In this document: positions 1 through 6,065 of the stretch, in pieces
Layout of the letters: the number at the start of each line of letters is the position of its first letter
Position numbering within the stretch: the stretch's first letter is position 1
Origin: Candidatus Poseidoniaceae archaeon
GTDB lineage: Archaea > Thermoplasmatota > Poseidoniia > Poseidoniales > Poseidoniaceae
Reading direction: 5' to 3'
DNA length: 7,237 bases
Assembly: GCA_028822955.1 (NCBI GenBank)
Contig: JAPKCL010000085.1
Coordinates: 1-7,237 of the forward strand
The notes under the pieces: generated by a model
Told to the model about the DNA's origin: nothing
What the model saw: only the letters and a program-made list of their open reading frames with translations
Databases searched by the model: none
Program-made: the position numbers and the translations under genes

Positions 1-2382
1 TTGTAGGCTGTTTGGATCTGGTGAAAGCGGTGGAACTGGTAACTCGTCCTCACTCATATTCGGATAAAGTGAATTCGTAAGTGGGTAGTAACGCATCAAA
101 CGACCATCCTTTCTACGCCAAATACCTTCTTCTGATTCTAGAATTCGCAAATGGTGGGTGATTTGTCCATTGCTCATGTCAAGAGCTGCCATGAGCGCGC
201 GGAAGTGGCATCCGGGGTTTGCTGTAAGATACCCCATCAATCGTCCTCGCTGATAACGACCATCGGTCGTTTCATGCGTTCGACCGAGAAGGCCCAAGAG
301 CCACAACCCTGCGGTTGTCGTGGGAATACGAAGTGACTCATTACTCAGTACGAAGGTGAATAAAAGAGACAGAAGAGAACCGGTCGTGACAACAACTATC
401 GCTGATGGTATGAAGGATACTGCTTGTTCTTGAACACTCAATTCTTCTTCTAACTCGGATGGTTCAGCGAGAGGTTCAGATACTTGAAGTTGTGATTCAA
501 CTTCAACGCCTCGTACTTGGAATGATTGTGCTTGGAAGTTTTCACATGCTGGATGAGCAGGAGCAGCGATGACTTCGTAAGTACCACTCAACCCTTGCTG
601 TGGAAGCCATTGACCAAGAGTTGCACTTGAGAGTAAGAGTTGCCCCTCATCAGCTGATTCAAACATCCAACATGTACCTTGTTCGGTTTGTAATCCAGAC
701 CAAGTTCCGCTAATAAGGCGAGATTTAGGTTCAAGAACAACCTCTTCAGATTGTTGCATTGTTGTTTGTTCATCAGCAAATGGCCATGAGAAGGCGAAAC
801 CAGCCCGAGTCTGCGGATTTGTTTCCAGATCCAAAACCATCTGATATTGACCTTCAGGGAGTGGTTGCAATTCCGTATCAACCATATTGACCATTCCAAT
901 TTCAAAGAGTAGAGGAGTGACATTGTCACCGGAAGGAAGAACGAGATGGCGACCGTCATAGTAATCACACATTGATGATTGAGAATGGACTTCTTCTAGC
1001 GTTGATAGATCAATGATTGAAATAATCACAGCGCAAGGCCCAATCCACCGCAAATCTACCTCTTCACTGAGAGCAATGATCTCAAGGTCCAAGTTGAACC
1101 CTGCTTCGATTGGGAAAATCTCTGGGTTCAATTCGATTTCAAGAGGAGATTTACATTCCGATGGTGTGTTGTGCTCATATTGAATACTCAGAATACTCGA
1201 CAGATGAAATTCTGGGACTTCTGCTACGAGTGTGTATTCTCCAGATGCAACCTCACAGCCTTCTAGGTCGGTAAAGGTCCAATCTGGTAATGTAAATTGT
1301 ACTTGCTCATTTGAATCGATAATGTAATCCAGCTCTAATGCGTTACAGTTTTTCAACATTCGACTGTCAAACACAACGTCTCCTCCGTCATCCAAAACCC
1401 ACATTTCAGCTCGGCAAGTATTGGTAAATTGAAGAGGTACTGTTTCATCTCCAATATTTGTCAGAAGGAGAGTCGAAGCGAGGACCTCTCCTTGAGAATA
1501 AAGTGCTTTTTCACCATTTTGAAGGAGAACCTCTGGTAAGAGAATGTTTTGGAGTGAGGTGTCAATCACTTCTGACCCTTCCAAAGTAAATGATATTGAT
1601 TCCATGAGATATTGCGAAGGGAAACTTACCTGGACGAGGTTTAGGCCTTGATTTAGCGAACCATCTTCAAGTAAAACATGTCCAAGAGAAGTTTGTTCAT
1701 ACGGTTGGAGATAAGTAAGATTAGCAAAACAAGGCATAGCCAAAGAAACTTCAGAATTCATATTCAATTCAACGAGACAACCAGCATTCTGTGGGAAAGT
1801 AATGACTTGGTTTGTAGGATTACTAAGTGTCACACCGAGAACAATTTCTTCATTCTGTTGTATTTCGTTTAATCGGCTACTAAGATCAAGAATTAAGTCG
1901 AGTTCAAGTGACACTTCGACCGGCGTTTGCACTTGAATGACTTTCGAAGCAAGCGATTGAGTGGCAGAGTGATACGCTGACACGGTATAGACTCCTGGCT
2001 CTACAAACACGCCATCTTCAAGTTGAAGGTTCCATGTTAAACTATCAAAAGAATAGGTTTCACTTTCAACTAAATCGATACTTTGAGTCTGGCCCCTACA
2101 TGAAGATGAAGCGTCAACGAGAAGAGAACCTGTAGCGTTTAAAACTTGTAAAACAACACCGCAAGAGGGGTCGTTGGCAATCGTAGACGATGCTCCATTG
2201 TTGGTGAACATTGCTGTAAGTTCAACCGTATCTCCTGCCACATACCAGTCATTCAACGGAGATGAAGTTTCTTCGACTTCAAAGACAATATTGGTGGTAT
2301 CAGCACTCGAAATAAATGGGAGAGAGGAAAGGAGCAGCAACGACGCGAGAAGCACTACGGTGTTACGCGTATCGCCGGCCAT
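1..2382 (-). CDS. Membrane-anchored winged-helix transcription regulator with large exported sensor domain (3' end outside window)
   Basis: The frame is open for all 794 codons from ATG 2382 to the left edge, with no stop. It begins with a signal peptide (hydrophobic core about residues 9-24, likely cleavage after Ala27). Residues about 30-650 form an exported region of roughly five beta-sandwich repeats. The first resembles BsuPI-type domains, with a late 'TW' followed by 'EDG..VEPGVYTV' near 115-135. A membrane segment (about 657-679) and a second hydrophobic stretch (686-700) lead to a winged helix (about 708-767), with recognition helix 'SNGQITHHLRILE' at 737-749 and wing residues 'WRRKDGRLMRYY'. 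Twelve ectodomain cysteines fall in pairs. This fits a one-component regulator that reads an outside signal and binds DNA inside; the ligand and targets are unknown. The next in-frame stop upstream is at 2398-2400, so ATG 2382 is the only ATG start; a TTG at 2388 is possible. The gene follows the surface-protein gene by 67 bases on the same strand. Confidence 0.85.
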   Translation of the reverse strand, partial: MAGDTRNTVVLLASLLLLSSLPFISSADTTNIVFEVEETSSPLNDWYVAGDTVELTAMFTNNGASSTIANDPSCGVVLQVLNATGSLLVDASSSCRGQTQSIDLVESETYSFDSLTWNLQLEDGVFVEPGVYTVSAYHSATQSLASKVIQVQTPVEVSLELDLILDLSSRLNEIQQNEEIVLGVTLSNPTNQVITFPQNAGCLVELNMNSEVSLAMPCFANLTYLQPYEQTSLGHVLLEDGSLNQGLNLVQVSFPSQYLMESISFTLEGSEVIDTSLQNILLPEVLLQNGEKALYSQGEVLASTLLLTNIGDETVPLQFTNTCRAEMWVLDDGGDVVFDSRMLKNCNALELDYIIDSNEQVQFTLPDWTFTDLEGCEVASGEYTLVAEVPEFHLSSILSIQYEHNTPSECKSPLEIELNPEIFPIEAGFNLDLEIIALSEEVDLRWIGPCAVIISIIDLSTLEEVHSQSSMCDYYDGRHLVLPSGDNVTPLLFEIGMVNMVDTELQPLPEGQYQMVLDLETNPQTRAGFAFSWPFADEQTTMQQSEEVVLEPKSRLISGTWSGLQTEQGTCWMFESADEGQLLLSSATLGQWLPQQGLSGTYEVIAAPAHPACENFQAQSFQVRGVEVESQLQVSEPLAEPSELEEELSVQEQAVSFIPSAIVVVTTGSLLSLLFTFVLSNESLRIPTTTAGLWLLGLLGRTHETTDGRYQRGRLMGYLTANPGCHFRALMAALDMSNGQITHHLRILESEEGIWRRKDGRLMRYYPLTNSLYPNMSEDELPVPPLSPDPNSLQ
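432..2292 (-). repeat. About five divergent cysteine-paired beta-sandwich repeats in the exported domain
   Basis: These repeats lie inside the left-hand regulator. Approximate residue spans are 31-140, 157-255, 275-405, 410-534 and 535-630. Cysteine pairs by position are C74/C95, C202/C218, C323/C346, C376/C410, C450/C472 and C571/C613. Four of the repeats place a Cys in an early strand and a second 16-23 residues later, with long alternating hydrophobic strands between; repeat 3 has an additional pair. Most repeats end in a Gly-x-Tyr strand such as 'PGVYTV', 'SGEYTLVAEV', 'EGQYQMVLDL' or 'SGTYEVIAA'. Pairing and boundaries are inferred from spacing; the cysteines and end strands are seen directly. 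Confidence 0.6.
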
Positions 2383-2449
2383 GAACAAGCATTTCTCTCA
2401 TTACTTGAAAGGCCAGCGGTGCAAACGATGCGTAACAAAGAACCAAACT
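2383..2449. other. Short spacer between the two minus-strand genes
   Basis: The 67 bases separate the stop of the surface-protein gene (TGA at 2452-2450) from the ATG of the membrane-bound regulator. On the minus strand the first part is moderately T-rich (TTTGGTTCTTTGTT), which could be a weak archaeal T-tract terminator. No convincing TATA box is seen before the regulator. A purine run GAGAG lies about 12 bases before its ATG and could be a weak ribosome site. Co-transcription with the surface-protein gene is therefore possible but not shown. Confidence 0.4.
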
Positions 2450-5400
2450 TCAAAGTTGATTGAGGTCAAGCATCGTCGGTACTGAAGCATCTTGAGTTGC
2501 TTGTTGTTGCATTTCAAACTGCTTCCATTCTGGAGTCGGTTGTCCTTCTGTCCATCCAAGTGCTCGAGCTTCGTCAAGTTGTCCGGCTGCCACATAATGG
2601 TCAATCCAGGCCAGGCGGCGCTCTTCTTCTTCAGAGAAAGCAAGATCCGTCTTTCGTTCGTTTGCCCGTTCGAGCGAGGATTTACGTTTCGAGGAAGCCT
2701 TGGCAATTTGTGCTACGAAAATCAATGCCAGGAGGAACACAATGGAACCGCCCATCACGAGATAGGTCTTTGAATTCGATGAGAAACCAAGCCCACTTCC
2801 ATCCCCACCTGTGTTCACATTCGGGTCTGAAGTAATCGAACATGTAACCGCATTCGGCCCAGTCAATACACCATTGGTGACAGCTGGGTCCCACGGGCAC
2901 GGGTCATACAAATCTGCACGTCCATCTGCATCGCTGTCAGGGCAACCGTATTCTTCGAGATTCGATTCTCCGTATTCCTTACGGCAAGCATCCGGCTCAA
3001 ATGCACTTTGTGGTCCAAGAGGCCCTTCTTCGCCATCGGGGTCATAGACGCTATTATCGCCAAAGCCATCGCCATCGAAGTCATTCCATTGAGAAGGTTC
3101 GAATGGGAAGGCGTCTGGTTGATAGAAACTGGTTTGATTATCGCCCCAGCCATCGCCATCCATATCTGACCATTGGTCATCAATGAGCGGGAAAGCATCT
3201 CCAGATTGATTGCGAATTGTGATAGTTTGACCTATATTGTCGAGGTCTTGGATTGTGTCGTTGAACCAACCGTAATTATCTCCCCAGCCGTCCCCATCTG
3301 TATCTTTCCATTGAAGTGTGTCGTTCGGGAAAGCATCGTCAACATCTGCCCAGCCATCAAAGTCTGCATCCGGGCAACCGTGTCGGTTGTTTTCGTAAGA
3401 CTTGCCATAAATGTCTACACAATCATCTCCACTTGGAACTGCTGTGTTATCTCCAAAGCCATCACCGTCTGAATCAGCCCATTGGAATGGGTCCATTGGG
3501 AATACATCAACGGGATCGACAAAACCGTCGCTGTCTGAATCTGTGCAACCTCGTGTGGCAGGATCCATTGAATTCCCAGACACGAGAGGACAAACATCGG
3601 ACAAGCCTTCTGAAATCCCATCATTGTCTTCATCGACAAAATTGTCACCATAGCCATCACCATCGGTATCATGCCATTGATTCGGGTCATTCGGGAATGA
3701 ATCTCCGTTGAATCCGCCTTTATTGTCACCATAACCGTCTCCATCGGTATCTTTCCATTGGGACGAATCGTCAGGGAAGAGGTCGGCATTGTTGCCAGTT
3801 GCATTGTCGCCACGGTTGTCACCGTCGCGGTCAGCCCATTGGGTGGAATCGTCGGGGAATGGGTCGCCAGCATTGGAATAGCCATCACCGTCTCGATCAG
3901 CACAACCGATTCGATCCTCGGTGGAAGTTCCTGCTTGGTTCGGGCACTCATCGGCATTGTTACCTGTTTGATTACTACCGTAGCCATCGTTGTCTTCATC
4001 ACACCATTGGGTCGCATCTGTAGGGAATGCATCGGCTCCATAGCAATTGGTAGTCGCTGGCCATCCAGCATCTGGATCTGACCAGCCATCACCGTCTGTA
4101 TCGAGGCAACCGAGTCGATCATACTGAGAGTTGCCCCAAATTGTTGGGCAGCCATCGGAACGGTCGCTCATTTGTTCATCGCCAACCCAATCGCCATCGG
4201 AATCCGCCCATTGCGTGCGGTCAAGCGGGAAAGTGTCAGCGTTGTTGGCAACAATCAAAAGAAGACCTGGCCATTCCGGTGGGCGGAAATTATTCCAAGA
4301 GGCGTTCTGATAATTATCACCGTAGTCATCCCCATCGGTATCGTTCCATTGCGTAGCATCGTTCGGGAATGCATCACCGGTTTGATTCAAATGAAGTTGG
4401 GCACCATTGAGGTCGAAATAGTAATTGTCGCCGAAACCATCTCCATCGCTGTCAACCCATTGGAGTGAATCTGCTGGATAGGTATCGCCTTCATCCGACC
4501 ATCCATCGCCGTCGGCATCTGGGCAACCAAAGCGGTCTTCGGTTGAAGTCCCTGCTACGGTCAAGCAAGCATCGGGTTGGAACGCGGGAGCAGGATTATC
4601 GCCATAGCCATCGTTGTCGAGATCTTCCCATTGGCTGCCTTCACTTGGGAATGCATCAACGACGCCGTCACCTTGGTCGGTTGTGTTGTAGCCGTCATTG
4701 TCTTCATCAAGGTCGGCAAACCAGTAGTAAACACCTTCATCATTTCGTCCGTGAGCAGTCACGATTCGGGTGCTATCCGGGCTCCATGCCATCCCTTCGA
4801 TTTGACCGCATTGGTTGTTGTTTCCAGAAGTACAACCGCCTGGCCGGGGGCCTGCGAATGTATCGATTTCAACGCCAGAATCAGAATCGTAAATACGGGC
4901 AGTATTGCCATCTCCTTGATACCAAGCCATGCCTGCACCAACTTGACTACTGTCGTATGAGAAATCTGTTGAATAGCATGATGTTGAGACTGTCTTCTCC
5001 CAAATCCGGACCCATTGGGAGCCTGAAAATTCATACATATCAAAGCTTGAACTAGAACCTTCCCAACCACCGCACATTGCGATGTAGGTTCCATCGGAAG
5101 ACCAAGCAATAGCGTTGACTGCACCAGGTGGATTGGTCAACGTGTAGACAGTTGCCCGTGAAGAAACGTTAACGATGTAAAAATCACCGTTTCCTGCAAG
5201 TGCAATCAGTTCACCGTTGGGAGAAAATGCAGAATCATAGAAGCGGTCCTCGCCGTTAGGATTCATCCCGCTTCCTAACTTGAGACCGTCTGCGACCTTA
5301 ATGAGAAAAACTTGACCATTGGTCCCTTGGTTTCCCGAGCGACCTATCGATACTGCAACTAAACTGCTGTCGGGAGAGAACTCTACATCGTTGACTAAGT

Positions 5401-5935
5401 CGCTACCACCGACATCGACGCTGATAGAGCCGTGGACTGAAGTAAGATTGTTGGTGTAAAAGATATTCATTGTGTCGTCATCGATTCCAGCTGCGACATA
5501 CATGCCGTCGGGTGAATAAGACACGGAAGTAACTTCGCCGGTAGTAGTGGCAGATCTGATGTTGATGTGGGAAGTTACGTTCCAAATTCGAACAAAGCCA
5601 TCTTCTGAAGCCGTGACGATAAATTCACCATCGGGTGAAAAATCGACATCTTTGTAATCCTGGCTGGAGGTTGTAGTGTACTCATTTTGGAAGTTTGGGT
5701 TCGTAGTCGTCCAACTGTCAGTGAGGTCTGAAGTCCCATCACCATCACGGTCCGGACAGCCATCCCGATCAATGTTTGAAGTGCCAACTGCCCAAGGGCA
5801 ATCATCTATTGAATCATCAACACCATCGCCATCTGAATCTGCCCCTGATGCAAGTGGGGCCAAGACCATAATGAGCATCAAGAACACTAAGAAAATGGCC
5901 CTGCGCGTATTATTCATGATTACGGGAGTCTCCAT
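2450..5935 (-). CDS. Giant cell-surface protein: seven-bladed WD40-like propeller on a calcium-binding-type repeat stalk with C-terminal membrane anchor
   Basis: The gene is complete, 1161 codons, ending in TGA. In order it shows a signal peptide (about 8-31, 'RRAIFLVFLM' then 'APLASGA'), a short DxDGDG segment (33-72), seven propeller blades (about 95-408), an acidic repeat stalk (about 425-1015), a Gly/Ser linker, one membrane segment (1058-1077), and a basic then helical cytoplasmic tail (1078-1161). The Asp-rich units resemble thrombospondin type 3 repeats, which bind calcium. Such proteins are common on marine archaeal surfaces, but the ligand of this propeller is unknown. Starts at Met1 and Met7 are both possible. 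Met7 puts the Arg-Arg pair right at the N-terminus and gives a more typical signal peptide. It lies between two putative regulators, one downstream on the same strand and one divergent. The order signal peptide, outside domain, membrane, tail implies the propeller faces outward. Confidence 0.88.
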   Translation of the reverse strand: METPVIMNNTRRAIFLVFLMLIMVLAPLASGADSDGDGVDDSIDDCPWAVGTSNIDRDGCPDRDGDGTSDLTDSWTTTNPNFQNEYTTTSSQDYKDVDFSPDGEFIVTASEDGFVRIWNVTSHINIRSATTTGEVTSVSYSPDGMYVAAGIDDDTMNIFYTNNLTSVHGSISVDVGGSDLVNDVEFSPDSSLVAVSIGRSGNQGTNGQVFLIKVADGLKLGSGMNPNGEDRFYDSAFSPNGELIALAGNGDFYIVNVSSRATVYTLTNPPGAVNAIAWSSDGTYIAMCGGWEGSSSSFDMYEFSGSQWVRIWEKTVSTSCYSTDFSYDSSQVGAGMAWYQGDGNTARIYDSDSGVEIDTFAGPRPGGCTSGNNNQCGQIEGMAWSPDSTRIVTAHGRNDEGVYYWFADLDEDNDGYNTTDQGDGVVDAFPSEGSQWEDLDNDGYGDNPAPAFQPDACLTVAGTSTEDRFGCPDADGDGWSDEGDTYPADSLQWVDSDGDGFGDNYYFDLNGAQLHLNQTGDAFPNDATQWNDTDGDDYGDNYQNASWNNFRPPEWPGLLLIVANNADTFPLDRTQWADSDGDWVGDEQMSDRSDGCPTIWGNSQYDRLGCLDTDGDGWSDPDAGWPATTNCYGADAFPTDATQWCDEDNDGYGSNQTGNNADECPNQAGTSTEDRIGCADRDGDGYSNAGDPFPDDSTQWADRDGDNRGDNATGNNADLFPDDSSQWKDTDGDGYGDNKGGFNGDSFPNDPNQWHDTDGDGYGDNFVDEDNDGISEGLSDVCPLVSGNSMDPATRGCTDSDSDGFVDPVDVFPMDPFQWADSDGDGFGDNTAVPSGDDCVDIYGKSYENNRHGCPDADFDGWADVDDAFPNDTLQWKDTDGDGWGDNYGWFNDTIQDLDNIGQTITIRNQSGDAFPLIDDQWSDMDGDGWGDNQTSFYQPDAFPFEPSQWNDFDGDGFGDNSVYDPDGEEGPLGPQSAFEPDACRKEYGESNLEEYGCPDSDADGRADLYDPCPWDPAVTNGVLTGPNAVTCSITSDPNVNTGGDGSGLGFSSNSKTYLVMGGSIVFLLALIFVAQIAKASSKRKSSLERANERKTDLAFSEEEERRLAWIDHYVAAGQLDEARALGWTEGQPTPEWKQFEMQQQATQDASVPTMLDLNQL
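3041..4663 (-). repeat. Array of 12 acidic FP-QW-DGDG-GDN repeats with interleaved Cys-pair units
   Basis: Twelve units follow a consensus of D-x-FP-x-D, then QW-x-D, then a DGDG Asp loop ending GDN. They start near residues 427, 485, 521, 567, 635, 691, 718, 745, 810, 867, 913 and 941. Six Cys-pair units with a 13-15 residue spacing and a 'GC-D-DGDG' second half lie among and after them: C457/C471, C596/C610, C664/C678, C782/C797, C839/C854 and C984/C998. A seventh copy (C46/C60) lies just before the propeller. Asp at positions 1, 3 and 5 of the loops is the pattern expected for calcium binding, as in thrombospondin type 3 repeats. The array would make a rigid, ion-dependent stalk; that role is inferred. 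Confidence 0.82.
4712..5653 (-). repeat. Seven WD40-like propeller blades
   Basis: Within the surface protein (residues about 95-408) seven copies of an 'xFSPDGxxIAxA' core can be lined up: 'DFSPDGEFIVTA' (98), 'SYSPDGMYVAAG' (139), 'EFSPDSSLVAVS' (185), 'AFSPNGELIALA' (236), 'AWSSDGTYIAMC' (277), 'DFSYDSSQVGAG' (324) and 'AWSPDSTRIVTA' (383). Each is followed by a strand such as 'VRIWNV' or 'FYIVNV'. Seven units make a closed beta-propeller. Four cysteines (288, 320, 368, 376) lie in blades 5-7 and loops, and may form local disulfides. Spacing varies because of loop insertions, notably in blades 3, 5 and 6. Confidence 0.8.
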
Positions 5936-6065
5936 GCCTAAAAGGGGTTATGGTATAAATGTGCAAAATGATTTTCCTATTTTGGTAAATATCCATTCCT
6001 TTTTAGACTCTTTTCTTCAAACAGAAGGCCAAAGGATTGAGAAGCAGAAACATACAGCAGAGGAT
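5936..6065. other. Divergent intergenic region
   Basis: The 130 bases between the surface gene and the STAND gene are clearly more AT-rich than the flanking genes, especially 5950-6020. They hold the TATA-like box at 5954-5959, a second TATA-like stretch on the plus strand (TAAATAT, 5986-5992) that could serve the rightward gene with a leader of about 50 bases, and an 11-base inverted repeat AAAATGATTTT at 5965-5975 that could be an operator. An AGAGG lies just 2 bases before the rightward ATG, which is too close for a standard ribosome site. Confidence 0.45.
5952..5961 (-). promoter_or_regulatory. TATA-box-like element upstream of the surface-protein gene
   Basis: The minus strand reads ATTTATACC here, in the AT-rich divergent gap. 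With the usual archaeal spacing of about 26 bases from box centre to start site, transcription would begin near 5930. That gives an mRNA with a leader of about a dozen bases if Met7 (5917) is the start, or an almost leaderless one if Met1 (5935) is used. The box is also readable on the plus strand as TATAAAT. No clear purine-rich BRE is seen next to it. Confidence 0.4.

Noticed and set aside
588..968. A 126-codon minus-strand open frame within the left gene
   Set aside because: It overlaps the exported domain in another frame; the regulator frame is open for 794 codons with a signal peptide, membrane segment and winged helix.
2432..2449. A T-rich stretch after the surface gene as a strong terminator
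   Set aside because: The T run is interrupted and there is no hairpin; it is kept only as a weak possibility in the spacer entry.
3415..4155. A 246-codon minus-strand open frame inside the surface-protein gene
   Set aside because: It is a shifted frame of the DGDG repeat array; its Met/Thr/Ile-rich product simply mirrors GATGGT-type codons, and the main frame has clear domains.
3041..4663. Regular short repeats resembling a CRISPR array
   Set aside because: The repeats are in-frame protein repeats with codon-level variation and no unique spacers of constant length.
4465..5055. A 196-codon plus-strand open frame opposite the propeller
   Set aside because: It is antisense to well-supported coding sequence, has an Arg/His/Leu-rich product without recognisable motifs and has no promoter signal.
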